A stretch of DNA of 37,757 nt from Bacteroidales bacterium (GCA_025454775.1 JALONU010000006.1:1-37757); one strand, 5' to 3'. Positions 11,239-23,048 are shown, counted from the stretch's first letter. Program-made: numbers and translations. The notes: generated from the sequence alone by a model not told the origin.

Positions 11239-11661
11239 ATGGGTGCAAGAAAAAGAAATTCAGCTGAAGCGAGAAAAGAAGCAGCAAAAGCAAAATACCA
11301 GGCAGTTCTGAGAAACTGCCCGACCTCCCCGAGAAAAATGAGGCTTATGACCGGTCTTATCAGCGGAAAAGAAGTCAACAAAGCCCTCGACATACTCAGG
11401 TACAGCTCCCAGGAGGCATCACGCAGGCTTGAGAAGCTGCTCCTCTCTGCCATTGCAAACTGGCAGTCGAAAAATGAGGGTGTAAGGGTGGAAGACAGCA
11501 ATCTTTACGTGAAAACAGTCCATGTCGATGGCGGACGTACAATGAAAAGACTGCAGACAGCTCCCCAGGGAAGAGCCTACAGGTTGAGAAAAAGATCCAA
11601 CCATGTTACTCTTGTGCTCGACAGCATTGTTAAGGAAGAAGTTGAAAATACAACAAAATAA
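11239..11661 (+). CDS. rplV: 50S ribosomal protein L22
   Basis: L22 motifs; position. Confidence 0.98.
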   Translation: MGARKRNSAEARKEAAKAKYQAVLRNCPTSPRKMRLMTGLISGKEVNKALDILRYSSQEASRRLEKLLLSAIANWQSKNEGVRVEDSNLYVKTVHVDGGRTMKRLQTAPQGRAYRLRKRSNHVTLVLDSIVKEEVENTTK

Positions 11662-11666
11662 TACAG

Positions 11667-12374
11667 ATGGGACAAAAAGTAAATCCGATAGGCAACAGAC
11701 TAGGTATAATTAAGGGCTGGGATTCAAACTGGTACGGCGGAAAAGACTTCTCCGGCAAGCTCGTCGAGGATACAAGGATAAGGGAATACCTTAGCGCAAG
11801 GCTCGCCAAGGCAAGCATATCAAAGATCATCATCGAAAGAACACTTAAGCTCATTACCGTTACCGTCAACACAGCCCGCCCGGGAATCATAATAGGCAAG
11901 GGAGGACAGGAAGTGGATAAGCTTAAGGAGGAACTGAAGAAGATCACAAAGAAAGAGGTCCAGATAAATATTTTCGAGGTTAAACGCCCCGAGCTCGATG
12001 CCAATATCGTAGGGAACAACATTGCAAGACAGGTAGAAGGAAAGATCTCCTACCGGCGGGCAATAAAAATGTCTATTGCTTCCACGATGAGAATGGGTGC
12101 CGAAGGGATCAAGGTTGTCATCTCCGGACGTCTGGGTGGTGCAGAAATGGCAAGGACTGAAACATACAAGGAGGGACGTATCCCGCTCCATACCTTCAGG
12201 GCCGACATAGACTATGCACTTGCTGAGGCACACACAAAGGTTGGGCTTATCGGAATAAAGGTCTGGATTTGCAACGGTGAGGTGTACGGAAAGAGGGATC
12301 TCAGCCCCAATATCGGTGCCAGGAATGCCAAGAACAAGAGCATGAAGAGAAAGGGGAAGGAAAGATCCAAATAA
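11667..12374 (+). CDS. rpsC: 30S ribosomal protein S3
   Basis: [26 protein letters not shown]. Confidence 0.99.
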   Translation: MGQKVNPIGNRLGIIKGWDSNWYGGKDFSGKLVEDTRIREYLSARLAKASISKIIIERTLKLITVTVNTARPGIIIGKGGQEVDKLKEELKKITKKEVQINIFEVKRPELDANIVGNNIARQVEGKISYRRAIKMSIASTMRMGAEGIKVVISGRLGGAEMARTETYKEGRIPLHTFRADIDYALAEAHTKVGLIGIKVWICNGEVYGKRDLSPNIGARNAKNKSMKRKGKERSK

Positions 12375-12404
12375 CTGATTCAATAATTTTTAAGATATAC
12401 TGCA

Positions 12405-12824
12405 ATGTTACAACCAAAGAGGTCCAAATTCAGGAGAGCCCAGAAGGGGAAGATGAAAGGCAATGCGCAGAGGGGCAACCGGCTTGCTTTCGGTTCGTTC
12501 GGTATAAAGGCTCTTGAGCAGAGCTGGATCACCGGAAGGCAGATCGAAGCAGCCCGTCAGGCAGTGACCCGTCATATGAAGCGTGAAGGACAGCTGTGGA
12601 TCAGGGTTTTCCCCGACAAGCCCATAACCAAGAAGCCTGCTGAGGTACGTATGGGTAAGGGTAAAGGCGCTCCCGAAGGATTTGTTGTGCCCGTAACACC
12701 GGGAAGGATACTTATGGAAGCAGAAGGCGTCTCCTACGAGGTTGCACGTGAAGCCCTGCGCCTGGGAGCCCAGAAGCTGCCGATAACAACAAAGTTTGTG
12801 GTACGCCCCGATTACGTTGAGTAA
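12405..12824 (+). CDS. rplP: 50S ribosomal protein L16
   Basis: [15 protein letters not shown]. Confidence 0.99.
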   Translation: MLQPKRSKFRRAQKGKMKGNAQRGNRLAFGSFGIKALEQSWITGRQIEAARQAVTRHMKREGQLWIRVFPDKPITKKPAEVRMGKGKGAPEGFVVPVTPGRILMEAEGVSYEVAREALRLGAQKLPITTKFVVRPDYVE

Positions 12825-12838
12825 AAAACAATACAGCG

Positions 12839-13042
12839 ATGAAGATATCAGAAATAAGGGAACTAAGCACACCCGACCTTCTTGAAAGGATCGATACCGA
12901 GAGGACTATGCTTGTTCGCATGAAAATGAACCATGCTATCACTCCGCTCGACAACCCTCAGAAGCTTAAGCAGGCCAAGCTTACCATCGCCCGCCTGCTT
13001 ACCGAACTGCGGACCAGGGAATCAAAACAGAAATCAAAATAA
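12839..13042 (+). CDS. rpmC: 50S ribosomal protein L29
   Basis: 67 aa, position between L16 and S17. Confidence 0.96.
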   Translation: MKISEIRELSTPDLLERIDTERTMLVRMKMNHAITPLDNPQKLKQAKLTIARLLTELRTRESKQKSK

Positions 13043-13054
13043 GCCGTATCAGCA

Positions 13055-13309
13055 ATGGAAAGGAATCTCAGAAAAGAACGAATCGGAGTTGTTGTCAGCA
13101 ATAAAATGGACAAGTCGATCGTCGTTGCCGTAAAAAGAAAGGTAAAACACCCGATTTACGGCAAGTTCATCAACACAACAAAAAAGCTGATGGCCCATGA
13201 TGAGGAAAACTCATGCAATATAGGCGATACTGTACGTATTTCGGAGACCAGGCCTCTGAGCAAGAACAAAGCCTGGAGATTGGTGGAAATAATTGAAAGA
13301 GCTAAGTAA
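13055..13309 (+). CDS. rpsQ: 30S ribosomal protein S17
   Basis: S17 motifs. Confidence 0.98.
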   Translation: MERNLRKERIGVVVSNKMDKSIVVAVKRKVKHPIYGKFINTTKKLMAHDEENSCNIGDTVRISETRPLSKNKAWRLVEIIERAK

Positions 13310-13311
13310 TC

Positions 13312-13677
13312 ATGATACAGCAGGAAACAAGGCTGACAGTAGCCGATAATTCAGGCGCCAAGGAGGTGTTGTGCATCAGGGTGCTCGGCGGCAGCAAGAA
13401 AAGGTATGCCACTGTAGGCGACAAGATAGTGGTAAGCGTGAAATCAGCCCTTCCCTCAGGTGAAGCAAAAAAGGGAACCGTAAGCAGGGCAGTCGTTGTA
13501 AGAACAAAGAAGGAAATACGCCGCTCCGACGGATCCTATATAAGGTTCGACGACAATGCAGTGGTTCTGCTCACGAACCAGGACGAGGTAAGGGGAACAC
13601 GTATCTTCGGCCCTGTGGCCAGGGAACTTCGCGACAAGTACATGAAGATCGTTTCACTTGCACCTGAAGTATTGTAA
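13312..13677 (+). CDS. rplN: 50S ribosomal protein L14
   Basis: [27 protein letters not shown]. Confidence 0.99.
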   Translation: MIQQETRLTVADNSGAKEVLCIRVLGGSKKRYATVGDKIVVSVKSALPSGEAKKGTVSRAVVVRTKKEIRRSDGSYIRFDDNAVVLLTNQDEVRGTRIFGPVARELRDKYMKIVSLAPEVL

Positions 13678-13694
13678 CATTTAACTACGAAGCG

Positions 13695-14018
13695 ATGCAG
13701 AAGAAAATACATATCAAGAAGGGTGACACGGTTATGGTGATAACCGGTGAGTCAAAAGGCCAGAAAGGCAGGGTCCTGGAAGTTATCAGGGACAAGAACA
13801 AGGCTATCGTTGAGGGGATCAACATGGTTTCGAAGCATACGAAGCCTCATTCCAAGGCACCCCAGGGAGGGATAGTGAAAAAGGAAGCCCCGGTACACCT
13901 GTCAAACCTGATGCTGCTGGATCCTTCTTCAGGAAAGCCGACACGCATCGGAAAGAGGCTGAACGATAAAAGTAAACTGGTACGTTATTCTAAAAAATCA
14001 GGAGAGGAGATCAAGTGA
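13695..14018 (+). CDS. rplX: 50S ribosomal protein L24
   Basis: [20 protein letters not shown]. Confidence 0.98.
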   Translation: MQKKIHIKKGDTVMVITGESKGQKGRVLEVIRDKNKAIVEGINMVSKHTKPHSKAPQGGIVKKEAPVHLSNLMLLDPSSGKPTRIGKRLNDKSKLVRYSKKSGEEIK

Positions 14019-14569
14019 TGTATACACCTGCACTTAAGAAAAAGTATAGCGACGAGATAGTTCCTGCGTTGATGAAGGAATTTGGTTACAAAACCGTAAT
14101 GCAGGTCCCGAAACTCGAGAAAATAGTAATTAACCAGGGCGTGGGCCAGGCTATTGCAGACAAAAAACTGCTTGAGTCAGGGGTTAAGGAATTGTCTGAT
14201 ATTGCAGGGCAGAAAGCCATTCTCACATATTCCTCAAAGGACATCTCCAACTTCAAGCTGAGAAGGAACATGCCTATCGGGATTATGGTTACTCTCAGGA
14301 AGGAAAGGATGTATGAGTTCCTTGAGAGACTTGTTGCGGTAGCTCTTCCCCGTATCCGCGATTTCAAGGGCATAAGTGCCAAACTCGACGGTCGTGGAAA
14401 CTATACCCTTGGTATTACTGAGCAGATAATATTCCCGGAGATCGACCTCGACAAGGTCACAAAGATCATGGGACTCCAGGTTACCTTCGTTACGTCTGCA
14501 AAAACAGATGAGGAAGCCCTGTCTCTGCTGAAGAACTTCGGTTTACCGTTTAAAACTTCTAAAAACTGA
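14018..14569 (+). CDS. rplE: 50S ribosomal protein L5
   Basis: L5 motifs; ATG at 14018 preferred over the GTG at 14015. Confidence 0.98.
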   Translation: MYTPALKKKYSDEIVPALMKEFGYKTVMQVPKLEKIVINQGVGQAIADKKLLESGVKELSDIAGQKAILTYSSKDISNFKLRRNMPIGIMVTLRKERMYEFLERLVAVALPRIRDFKGISAKLDGRGNYTLGITEQIIFPEIDLDKVTKIMGLQVTFVTSAKTDEEALSLLKNFGLPFKTSKN

Positions 14570-14573
14570 TTAT

Positions 14574-14843
14574 ATGGCTAAGGAATCAATGAAAGCCCGC
14601 GAGGTCAAGCGCGCTAAACTGGCACAGAAATATGCTGCCAAGAGGTCGCAGCTCAAATCCGAAGGCAATTATGTGGCGCTGAGCCGGCTTCCGAGGAACT
14701 CAAATCCCAACAGGCAGCGGAACAGGTGCAAGCTTACCGGCCGTACAAGAGGCTACATGAGGCAGTTTGGCATCAGCAGGATAACCTTCAGGGAAATGGC
14801 ATCTCAGGGCCTTATACCCGGAGTAAAGAAAGCCAGCTGGTAA
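14574..14843 (+). CDS. rpsN: 30S ribosomal protein S14 (zinc-free type)
   Basis: 89 aa, no CxxC pairs, [15 protein letters not shown]. Confidence 0.98.
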   Translation: MAKESMKAREVKRAKLAQKYAAKRSQLKSEGNYVALSRLPRNSNPNRQRNRCKLTGRTRGYMRQFGISRITFREMASQGLIPGVKKASW

Positions 14844-14879
14844 TTAACTAATAACTAATAATATAATAAGAATCATAAT

Positions 14880-15278
14880 ATGACTGATCCAATTGCTGAT
14901 TTACTGACCAGGATAAGAAATGCCATCATGGCCGGACATAAAATTGTGGAGGTGCCGGCTTCCGGTCTGAAGAAGGAAATTGCCAGGATACTGTTTGAAA
15001 AAGGCTATATCCTCAGCTATAAGGTTATTGAAGGCAAAACACCGCAGGGTGTCCTGAAGATAGCTCTCAAGTACAACCAGAAGAGCAAGAAGCCCGCTAT
15101 TAAGGAACTTCAGCGCATCAGCCGTCCCGGGCTCAGACATTATGCCGCTGCCGACGAGATGCCGAGAGTGCTTAACGGACTGGGGATAGCAATAATCTCA
15201 ACTTCCAGGGGTCTTATGACCGACAAGGAGGCAAAGAAGGAAAACATAGGTGGTGAAGTGTTGTGTTACGTTTATTAA
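14880..15278 (+). CDS. rpsH: 30S ribosomal protein S8
   Basis: [15 protein letters not shown]. Confidence 0.99.
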   Translation: MTDPIADLLTRIRNAIMAGHKIVEVPASGLKKEIARILFEKGYILSYKVIEGKTPQGVLKIALKYNQKSKKPAIKELQRISRPGLRHYAAADEMPRVLNGLGIAIISTSRGLMTDKEAKKENIGGEVLCYVY

Positions 15279-15292
15279 AAGGAGGAGAACCA

Positions 15293-15847
15293 ATGTCACG
15301 TATAGGAAAATTACCTGTTTACCTGCCCAAGGGAGTCACTGTAAGCATCAGCGGCGACAATGTGGTCAGCGTAAAAGGACCCCTGGGCGAACTGACCAGG
15401 AGTGTTGACAAGGACCTGACAATCAAGGTTGAAGACAACCAGCTGATAATCGACAGGCCATCGGATTCCAAGAGCCACAAGTCCCTTCACGGACTCTACC
15501 GCGCACTTATTGCCAATATGGTTACAGGCGTTTCGCAGGGATACAGGAAGGACCTCGAACTCGTAGGAGTAGGTTATCGCGCCGAAGCCAAAGGCCAGCT
15601 TCTTGAAATGAGCCTTGGATACTCCCACGACATCATCCTGCAGCTTCCCAGCGAAGTAAAGATAGAAACCAAAACCGAGAGAAGGAGCAATCCGATTATT
15701 ACGCTTAAGAGCATCGACAAGCAGCTCATTGGTCATGTGGCCGCAAAGATCAGGTCACTGCGCCCGCCGGAACCATACAAGGGCAAGGGTATCAAGTTTG
15801 TCGGTGAACAGCTGAGAAGGAAAGCAGGTAAATCGGCAAGTGTTTAA
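15293..15847 (+). CDS. rplF: 50S ribosomal protein L6
   Basis: MSRIGKLPVYLPKGV; ATG at 15293 preceded by AAAAGGAGGAG, preferred over the ORF-track start at 15263. Confidence 0.98.
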   Translation: MSRIGKLPVYLPKGVTVSISGDNVVSVKGPLGELTRSVDKDLTIKVEDNQLIIDRPSDSKSHKSLHGLYRALIANMVTGVSQGYRKDLELVGVGYRAEAKGQLLEMSLGYSHDIILQLPSEVKIETKTERRSNPIITLKSIDKQLIGHVAAKIRSLRPPEPYKGKGIKFVGEQLRRKAGKSASV

Positions 15848-15878
15848 CTTGTATATAACCAGGTAAAAGTTTAAAGAA

Positions 15879-16241
15879 ATGGCCCTGACAAAATTTGAAA
15901 AAAGAACCAGGATCAAAATGAGGATCCGGAAAAAGATAAGCGGTACCCCCGAAATACCCAGGCTGGCTGTATTCCGCAGCAACAAGCAGATATATGTGCA
16001 GGTGGTTGACGACACGAGCAAGACCACTCTCCTGGCAGTTTCCTCGAGGGAGAAGGAAGTTGCCGGCAAGTCTGCAGGCATAAAGAAAACAGAACAGGCT
16101 AAGCTTGTTGGAAAACTCCTGGCAGAGAAATGCAGGGAAAAAGGGATCGGTTCCGTAGTTTTCGACAGAAGCGGTTATAAATATCATGGCAGAGTAAAAT
16201 CATTGGCTGAAGCAGCCCGCGAAGGCGGATTAAAATTCTAG
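15879..16241 (+). CDS. rplR: 50S ribosomal protein L18
   Basis: L18 motifs. Confidence 0.98.
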   Translation: MALTKFEKRTRIKMRIRKKISGTPEIPRLAVFRSNKQIYVQVVDDTSKTTLLAVSSREKEVAGKSAGIKKTEQAKLVGKLLAEKCREKGIGSVVFDRSGYKYHGRVKSLAEAAREGGLKF

Positions 16242-16247
16242 TGAATC

Positions 16248-16763
16248 ATGGCAGAAGGTATAAGAAAAGTAAAAACCAGCGACCTTGAGCTCAAGGACAG
16301 GCTCGTAAGCATTCAGAGAGTTACAAAGGTTACAAAGGGAGGCCGTACATTCAGCTTCTCGGCTATTGTCGTTGTGGGAAATGAAAACGGAATAGTGGGG
16401 CACGGCCTCGGAAAGGCAAGTGAAGTCACGACAGCCATAGCTAAAGGCATTGAGGACGCCAAAAAGAACCTTATTAAAGTGCCTGTGATCAACGGAACCA
16501 TACCTCATGAGCAGACAGCCAAGTTCGGAGGCGCCAGGGTATTTGTCAAGCCTGCATCTGAAGGTACCGGTGTGAAGGCAGGAGGTGCAATGCGTGCCGT
16601 ACTCGAGAGCGTGGGAGTCAAGAACGTGCTTGCAAAATCAAAGGGCTCTTCGAACCCCCACAACCTGGTGAAGGCAACTTTTGCAGCTCTTCTTGAAATG
16701 CGCGATCCCTACGCAATAGCAGAACACAGAGGTGTGAAAATGGAAAAAGTTTTTAACGGCTAG
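16248..16763 (+). CDS. rpsE: 30S ribosomal protein S5
   Basis: S5 motifs. Confidence 0.98.
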   Translation: MAEGIRKVKTSDLELKDRLVSIQRVTKVTKGGRTFSFSAIVVVGNENGIVGHGLGKASEVTTAIAKGIEDAKKNLIKVPVINGTIPHEQTAKFGGARVFVKPASEGTGVKAGGAMRAVLESVGVKNVLAKSKGSSNPHNLVKATFAALLEMRDPYAIAEHRGVKMEKVFNG

Positions 16764-16777
16764 CAACATTTATTGAA

Positions 16778-16957
16778 ATGGCAAAGATTCGTATAACCCA
16801 GGTTAAAAGCAGGAACGGCAAGCCCGAAAGACAGAAAAGGACACTTGATGCCCTCGGCATTCATAAGCTGAATCACAGCGTTGAACTCGAAGCAACACCC
16901 CAGATCCTTGGGATGGTGAAGAAGATCGGGCACCTGGTAAAAGTTGAAAATATTTAA
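16778..16957 (+). CDS. rpmD: 50S ribosomal protein L30 (absent from the ORF track)
   Basis: Manual translation MAKIRITQVKSRNGKPERQKRTLDALGIHKLNHSVELEATPQILGMVKKIGHLVKVENI*. Confidence 0.97.
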   Translation: MAKIRITQVKSRNGKPERQKRTLDALGIHKLNHSVELEATPQILGMVKKIGHLVKVENI

Positions 16958-16986
16958 GGTATTTTACATATTTAAGATATAAGATA

Positions 16987-17433
16987 ATGGATCTGAGTAA
17001 TTTAAAACCTGCAAGAGGCTCGGTGAAAAAGAACAAGCGTTTGGGCCGCGGACAGGGTTCCGGAAAAGGCGGAACCTCCACAAGGGGACATAAAGGCGCC
17101 AAATCGCGTTCAGGTTACAGCAAGAAAATCGGTTTCGAAGGCGGCCAGATGCCCCTTCAGAGGAGAGTGCCGAAATACGGTTTCCAGAACATATCCCGGA
17201 AGGAATACAAGGGCATTAACATTGGTGTCCTTCAGACCCTTGCAGAAAAGAACAAAATCGACAGGATCGATATTGAAGTACTTGTTAAGGCAGGTCTGGT
17301 TTCGAAAAACGCCCAGGTTAAGATCCTCGGGAAAGGCACACTCGATAAAAAGCTTGAAGTGCATGCTCATGCATTCAGCAAATCGGCTGTGGCAGCGATC
17401 GAAGCAAAAAACGGAACCGTCGTAAAACTGTAA
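16987..17433 (+). CDS. rplO: 50S ribosomal protein L15
   Basis: GRGQGSGKGGTSTRGHKGAKSRSG. Confidence 0.99.
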   Translation: MDLSNLKPARGSVKKNKRLGRGQGSGKGGTSTRGHKGAKSRSGYSKKIGFEGGQMPLQRRVPKYGFQNISRKEYKGINIGVLQTLAEKNKIDRIDIEVLVKAGLVSKNAQVKILGKGTLDKKLEVHAHAFSKSAVAAIEAKNGTVVKL

Positions 17434-17437
17434 TTTC

Positions 17438-18775
17438 ATGAGATTCTTTCAGACCATAAAGAACATCTTCAAGATCGAAGACCTCAGGGCAAGACTCCTT
17501 TACACCCTTGCTATAATAATGCTTTACAGGCTGGGGAAATATGTTTCCCTGCCGGGCATAAACCCTGAGTATCTTACGAACCTTCAGGCAAATACCTCCT
17601 CCGGTATAATGGGGCTCTTTGACATGTTCTCGGGCGGTGCGTTCTCACAGGCATCAATATTTGCCCTGGGCATTATGCCCTATATATCCGCCTCAATCGT
17701 GGTCCAGCTGCTCGGTATCGTCTTCCCGTATTTCCAGAAGCTTCAGAAAGAAGGTGAAAGCGGAAGAAGGAAGATGAACCAGTATACGAGGTATCTGACA
17801 GTTATTATTCTCATCCTGCAGGCTCCCACATACCTTATAAGCCTTACCCGCACACTCGACGCCAACGCTTTTGTACTTACTGGCGCCTACCAGAGGTTCT
17901 TCATGATATCGTCAACGGTAATCCTCACAGCAGGAACCATCTTCGTGATGTGGCTCGGGGAAAAGATCACCGACAAGGGTATAGGTAACGGTATCTCGCT
18001 TATCATTATGATCGGTATCGTAGCCAGGCTCCCGCAGAACTTCCTTTTTGAAGCCGGTACAAGGATGGATGGCGCAGGAGGACCAATTGCCCTAATAGCT
18101 GAACTTGTACTGTGGTTTGTGGTTATTCTCGGAACAATACTTCTGGTTCAGGGCACTCGAAGGGTGCCGGTACAGTATGCCCGGCGAATAATCGGGAACA
18201 AGCAATACGGAGGTGTCCGCCAGTATATCCCACTGAAGGTGAATGCTGCCGGAGTCATGCCCATAATCTTCGCCCAGGCGATAATGATGGTGCCCATGCT
18301 GATAGCAGGCTTCCGCGACCAGAGCTCAGGCTTCGTGGTGACATTCTCGAATATCTACGGGTTCTGGTATAACTTTGTAACCGCACTGCTCATAATTGCT
18401 TTTACCTATTTCTACACGGCTATCACTATTAACCCTGTCCAGATGGCGGAGGATATGAAAAAGAACGGGGGCTTCATACCGGGGATCAAACCGGGAAGGA
18501 AGACAGTTGAATTCTTCGACATGATAATGTCGAGGATCACATTCCCGGGATCAATATTCCTGGCAATAATTGCGATACTTCCGGCAATAGCCGTAATAGC
18601 CGGTGTAACACCGCAGTTTGCTCAGTTTTATGGCGGAACGTCTCTTCTGATTCTTGTCGGAGTAGTGCTCGACACACTTCAGCAGATCGAGAGCCACCTG
18701 CTTATGCGTCACTATGACGGACTTATGAAATCGGGCCGCGTGAAGGGAAGATCGGGTGCGGTTACCTCGATATAA
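17438..18775 (+). CDS. secY: Preprotein translocase subunit SecY
   Basis: SecY motifs, multiple TM segments. Confidence 0.99.
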   Translation: MRFFQTIKNIFKIEDLRARLLYTLAIIMLYRLGKYVSLPGINPEYLTNLQANTSSGIMGLFDMFSGGAFSQASIFALGIMPYISASIVVQLLGIVFPYFQKLQKEGESGRRKMNQYTRYLTVIILILQAPTYLISLTRTLDANAFVLTGAYQRFFMISSTVILTAGTIFVMWLGEKITDKGIGNGISLIIMIGIVARLPQNFLFEAGTRMDGAGGPIALIAELVLWFVVILGTILLVQGTRRVPVQYARRIIGNKQYGGVRQYIPLKVNAAGVMPIIFAQAIMMVPMLIAGFRDQSSGFVVTFSNIYGFWYNFVTALLIIAFTYFYTAITINPVQMAEDMKKNGGFIPGIKPGRKTVEFFDMIMSRITFPGSIFLAIIAILPAIAVIAGVTPQFAQFYGGTSLLILVGVVLDTLQQIESHLLMRHYDGLMKSGRVKGRSGAVTSI

Positions 18776-18795
18776 ACAGGCATTTACGTTCTTTG

Positions 18796-19572
18796 ATGTT
18801 GTATTTGAAGACTGATGAAGAGGTCGGGTTGTTAAGGGAAAGCAACATGCTGGTGTCGAAAACGCTGGCTGAAGTTGCAAAACATATTAAGCCCGGAATT
18901 TCAACTCTTTATCTCGACGGTTTAGCGGAGGAATTCATCCGTGACCATAATGCAGTTCCTGCATTCAAAGGATACGGAGGCTTCCCGAATACTCTCTGCA
19001 CATCAGTCAATGAAGAGGTTGTCCACGGGATACCGTCATCCTATGAACTGAAGGATGGCGATATAATCTCGATAGACTGCGGGGTTATCCTTAACGGATG
19101 GTATGGCGACAGCGCCTATACTTTTTCTGTTGGAGAGATAACGGATGCTGTTGCAAGGCTGCTCGAATATACGAAAGCCAGCCTTGAGGAAGGTGTAAAG
19201 GCAGCTGTTGCAGGGAACAGGATCGGGGATATCTCGCATGCCGTACAGGTAAAAGCCGAAAGCGGAGGATTCTCGGTTGTGAGGGAACTGGTCGGACACG
19301 GTATCGGCAGGAAGCTGCACGAACCCCCTGAGGTGCCGAACTTCGGGAAACAGGGTACGGGGCCGAAAATGGATAAAGGCCTGGTGATATGCATCGAACC
19401 GATGATCAACCTTGGGAAAAAGGAAACCCTTCAGATGAGCGATGGATGGACAATCAGAACCGCTGACGGCATGCCTTCAGCGCATTATGAGTATGCCGTG
19501 GCCGTAAACAGGGGCAGGGCAGACGTGCTGACAACATTTGATTTCATAGAGGAAGTTTTAAGTAAAATGTAA
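18796..19572 (+). CDS. map: Type I methionine aminopeptidase
   Basis: [20 protein letters not shown] at 18796 preferred over TTG 18793. Confidence 0.97.
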   Translation: MLYLKTDEEVGLLRESNMLVSKTLAEVAKHIKPGISTLYLDGLAEEFIRDHNAVPAFKGYGGFPNTLCTSVNEEVVHGIPSSYELKDGDIISIDCGVILNGWYGDSAYTFSVGEITDAVARLLEYTKASLEEGVKAAVAGNRIGDISHAVQVKAESGGFSVVRELVGHGIGRKLHEPPEVPNFGKQGTGPKMDKGLVICIEPMINLGKKETLQMSDGWTIRTADGMPSAHYEYAVAVNRGRADVLTTFDFIEEVLSKM

Positions 19573-19577
19573 ATCGT

Positions 19578-19796
19578 ATGGCCAAACAACCATCAATTGA
19601 GCAGGACGGGACTATCATCGAAGCCCTCTCAAATGCCATGTTCAGGGTTGAACTTGAGAACGGGCATGTGATAACAGCGCATATCTCGGGCAAAATGAGG
19701 ATGCACTATATTAAGATCCTGCCAGGTGACAAGGTTAAGGTTGAAATGTCGCCCTACGATCTGACTAAAGGAAGAATTACATTCAGGTATAAATAG
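19578..19796 (+). CDS. infA: Translation initiation factor IF-1
   Basis: 72 aa IF-1. Confidence 0.99.
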   Translation: MAKQPSIEQDGTIIEALSNAMFRVELENGHVITAHISGKMRMHYIKILPGDKVKVEMSPYDLTKGRITFRYK

Positions 19797-19812
19797 AAAC
19801 ACATAGGTCGCA

Positions 19813-19929
19813 ATGAAAGTAAGAGCATCTGTAAAGAAGCGCAGCGCTGACTGCAAGATTGTCAGGAGAAAAGGGCGCATTTACATTATAAACAAGAAAA
19901 ATCCCAAGTTCAAACAGAGACAGGGATAA
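19813..19929 (+). CDS. rpmJ: 50S ribosomal protein L36, mostly lacking zinc ligands (absent from the ORF track)
   Basis: Manual translation [38 protein letters not shown]. Confidence 0.97.
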   Translation: MKVRASVKKRSADCKIVRRKGRIYIINKKNPKFKQRQG

Positions 19930-19936
19930 TTTTAAC

Positions 19937-19944
19937 TATTTTTG
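19937..19944 (+). promoter_or_regulatory. Possible internal promoter upstream of rpsM
   Basis: TATTTTTG matches TAnnTTTG, 26 bp before the rpsM ATG; no clear -33 element. Confidence 0.35.
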
Positions 19945-19969
19945 CAACTCAATTTTAAGAAAGTAAAAT

Positions 19970-20347
19970 ATGGCACGAATTGTTGGTGTTGATTTACCAA
20001 GACATAAAAGGGGTGTGGTTGGCCTTACCTACATCTACGGTGTCGGAAGAAGTATCGCACAGAAGGTACTCGACGAAGCAGGTGTAGACAGGAACGTCAA
20101 GGTTGAGGAGTGGACTGACGAACAGATAAACAGCATCCGCCGCATCCTGAACGAGAATTTTAAACTCGAGGGAGAGCTCCGTTCTGAAACACAGATGAAC
20201 ATAAAGCGCCTTATGGATATTGGTTGTTACCGCGGGGTACGCCACAGGCTTGGATTGCCGGTCAGGGGACAGAGTACGAAAAACAATGCCAGAACCCGCA
20301 AAGGCAGGAAAAAAACCGTTGCAAACAAGAAGAAAGCTACTAAATAA
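19970..20347 (+). CDS. rpsM: 30S ribosomal protein S13
   Basis: S13 motifs. Confidence 0.99.
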   Translation: MARIVGVDLPRHKRGVVGLTYIYGVGRSIAQKVLDEAGVDRNVKVEEWTDEQINSIRRILNENFKLEGELRSETQMNIKRLMDIGCYRGVRHRLGLPVRGQSTKNNARTRKGRKKTVANKKKATK

Positions 20348-20354
20348 ATAAACT

Positions 20355-20744
20355 ATGGCAAAGAAGACTGGTGCATTAAAGAAGAGGATTGTCAAGGTAG
20401 AACCTACCGGCCAGGCACATATTCATTCATCATTCAATAATCTGATAGTTACCCTTACAAACAATTCCGGACAGGTGATCTCATGGGCTTCATCAGGGAA
20501 GATGGGTTTCAAGGGTTCAAAGAAGAATACTCCCTACGCCGCCCAGATGGCTTCAGAAGAATGCGGAAAAGTAGCTTACGATCTGGGACTGAGAAAAGTA
20601 AAGGTTTTTGTGAAGGGACCGGGATCGGGACGTGAATCCGCTATCCGGGCAATCTCAAACACCGGGATCGAGGTGACCGAAATCATCGACGTTACACCGA
20701 TGCCTCACAACGGATGCCGTGCACCAGGGAGGAGAAGAGTTTAA
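20355..20744 (+). CDS. rpsK: 30S ribosomal protein S11
   Basis: S11 motifs ([18 protein letters not shown]). Confidence 0.99.
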   Translation: MAKKTGALKKRIVKVEPTGQAHIHSSFNNLIVTLTNNSGQVISWASSGKMGFKGSKKNTPYAAQMASEECGKVAYDLGLRKVKVFVKGPGSGRESAIRAISNTGIEVTEIIDVTPMPHNGCRAPGRRRV

Positions 20745-20748
20745 TATG

Positions 20749-20812
20749 ATTGCGGATTGCGGATTTGAGATTGCGGATTTAAATCCGAAATCAACAATCC
20801 GAAATCCGAAAT
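20749..20812. repeat. 64-bp imperfect palindrome between rpsK and rpsD
   Basis: Centre CGGATTTAAATCCG (20774-20787); each arm has three copies of an ATTGCGGAT/ATTTCGGAT-type unit. Confidence 0.9.
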
Positions 20813-20850
20813 AAAGAAAAATAGGTAAGTTCAAAAATTCATAAAAGACA

Positions 20851-21459
20851 ATGGCAAGATATATCGGCCCAAAATCAAGAGTCGCCAGAAAATTCGGTGA
20901 GCCAATCTACGGACCCGACAAACATCTCGAAAGAAAGAATTTCCCTCCCGGACAGCACGGGGTAAACAAAAAGAGGAAGAAAACTTCCGAATACGGTGTT
21001 CAGCTAAGAGAGAAGCAGAAAGCAAAATATACCTACGGGGTGCTGGAGCGCCAGTTCAGGAACACATTCGAGAAAGCATCAAGGTCAAAAGGCGTAACCG
21101 GAGAGGTTCTCCTTCAGCTCCTTGAATCACGCCTCGACAATGTGGTATACAGGCTTGGCGTAGCCCCTTCCAGGTCGTCAGCCCGTCAGCTCGTGTCGCA
21201 CCGTCATATTACCGTTAACGGACAGGTTGTCAATATACCTTCTTTCCAGCTCAGGCCCGGCGATATCATCGGTGTACGCGAAAAGTCCAAATCCCTCGAA
21301 ACGATAGTCGATTCGCTCACCACAAGGAAAGCTTCAAGGCTCACATGGCTCGAATGGGATGAAACACAAATGGCAGGCAAGTTCATGAATGTGCCTGAAC
21401 GCACTGACATCCCTGAAGATATAAGGGAACAGCTTATCGTTGAATTGTATTCGAAGTAA
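20851..21459 (+). CDS. rpsD: 30S ribosomal protein S4
   Basis: S4 motifs. Confidence 0.99.
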   Translation: MARYIGPKSRVARKFGEPIYGPDKHLERKNFPPGQHGVNKKRKKTSEYGVQLREKQKAKYTYGVLERQFRNTFEKASRSKGVTGEVLLQLLESRLDNVVYRLGVAPSRSSARQLVSHRHITVNGQVVNIPSFQLRPGDIIGVREKSKSLETIVDSLTTRKASRLTWLEWDETQMAGKFMNVPERTDIPEDIREQLIVELYSK

Positions 21460-21477
21460 TATTATATAATAAATCCT

Positions 21478-22470
21478 ATGGCCATATTATCATTCCAGAA
21501 GCCCGACAAAGTAATAATGCTGGAAGCGGACCACAAGCTCGGCAAATTCGAGTTTCGTCCACTTGAACCTGGCTATGGTATTACCGTTGGTAATGCCCTG
21601 AGAAGAATACTTCTCTCATCTCTCGAGGGTTTTGCCATTACCACTGTCAAGATAGACGGTATCGACCACGAGTTTTCCACCATTACCGGCGTAATGGAAG
21701 ATGTGACCGAGATCATCCTTAACCTCAAGCAGGTAAGATTTAAAAGAACCGTGGATGATGTTGATCATGAGAAAGTTACAGTAAAGATCCATAACAAGGA
21801 GACCTTCAGGGCCGGCGATCTGAACAATTCTCTAAGCGGATTCGAAGTACTTAATCCCGAGCTGGTATTGTTCAGGATGGAACCCGACGTCAAGCTTCAC
21901 CTGGAGCTTACGGTGAACAAGGGTCGCGGATATGTTCCTGCCGAGGAAAATGAACCTGCCGATGCTGAGTTCGGACTGATAGCTATTGACTCCATTTTCA
22001 CACCTGTTAGAAATGTGAAATATTCGGTCGAGAACTACCGTGTTGAAGAAAAAACAGACTACGAAAAGCTTCTTTTCGAGATCGAGACCGACGGATCCAT
22101 ACATCCCAAGGATGCCCTTAAGGAAGCTGCAAAGATCCTCATATATCATTTCATGCTTTTCTCAGATGAAAAGATAACTCTCGATTCTGACGATAAGATG
22201 GCCAATGAGGAATTCGACGAGGAAGTTCTTCACATGAGGCAGCTGCTAAAGACCAAGCTTATAGACCTCGACCTTTCAGTAAGAGCTTTGAACTGCCTCA
22301 AGGCTGCCGAAGTGGAAACCCTTGGCGACCTGGTAAAATTCAACAAGAACGACCTGCTCAAATTCAGGAACTTCGGGAAGAAATCACTTACTGAACTCGA
22401 TGAACTGCTTGAATCAATGAGCCTTTCATTCGGTATGGATGTAAGCAAGTACAAGTTAGACAAAGATTAA
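21478..22470 (+). CDS. rpoA: RNA polymerase subunit alpha
   Basis: RpoA N- and C-terminal domain motifs. Confidence 0.99.
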   Translation: MAILSFQKPDKVIMLEADHKLGKFEFRPLEPGYGITVGNALRRILLSSLEGFAITTVKIDGIDHEFSTITGVMEDVTEIILNLKQVRFKRTVDDVDHEKVTVKIHNKETFRAGDLNNSLSGFEVLNPELVLFRMEPDVKLHLELTVNKGRGYVPAEENEPADAEFGLIAIDSIFTPVRNVKYSVENYRVEEKTDYEKLLFEIETDGSIHPKDALKEAAKILIYHFMLFSDEKITLDSDDKMANEEFDEEVLHMRQLLKTKLIDLDLSVRALNCLKAAEVETLGDLVKFNKNDLLKFRNFGKKSLTELDELLESMSLSFGMDVSKYKLDKD

Positions 22471-22497
22471 ACTGATAATTGGGAAGAGAATACAGCA

Positions 22498-23028
22498 ATG
22501 CGACATTCAAGAGTAATAAATCATCTGGGGAGAACGAGCGCACACAGGAATGCAATGCTCGCAAACATGGCCGTATCGCTTATCATGCATAAGAGGATCA
22601 CCACTACCACAGCCAAGGCCAAAGCCCTCAAGACATACGTGGAACCCGTGATAACAAAGTCAAAGGAAGATTCAACCTCCTCCAGGAGAGAGGTTTTCAG
22701 CTTCCTCAAGGACAAGAAGGCGGTTGTCGAACTCTTCAGGGAAATATCCCCGAAGATAGCCGGCAGACCCGGGGGCTATACACGTATCCTTAAGACGGGA
22801 AACAGGATCGGCGACAATGCCGAAATGTGTATCCTTGAGCTGGTTGACTACAACGAAGCCATGCTCGGAACCGGTGAAGCTGCAAAAGCTAAAACCACAA
22901 GGAGAAGGAGAGCTTCGGGCAAGAAGAAAGCTGAGGCCGGCGATGCTGAAAAGACAGCTGTAACCGCCAAAGCTGCAGCCGAAAGCGAAGCACCGGCTGC
23001 GGAAAATGCCCCTGAAGAGGAAAAATAG
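22498..23028 (+). CDS. rplQ: 50S ribosomal protein L17 with low-complexity C-terminal extension
   Basis: [21 protein letters not shown]..; Ala/Lys/Glu-rich tail. Confidence 0.98.
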   Translation: MRHSRVINHLGRTSAHRNAMLANMAVSLIMHKRITTTTAKAKALKTYVEPVITKSKEDSTSSRREVFSFLKDKKAVVELFREISPKIAGRPGGYTRILKTGNRIGDNAEMCILELVDYNEAMLGTGEAAKAKTTRRRRASGKKKAEAGDAEKTAVTAKAAAESEAPAAENAPEEEK

Positions 23029-23048
23029 GCTTAATAATATTTACGCTG

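Noticed and set aside
19813-19929. Unusual zinc-ligand loss in L36
   Set aside because: A zinc-free L36 retaining one Cys is, from memory, the ordinary form in Bacteroidota
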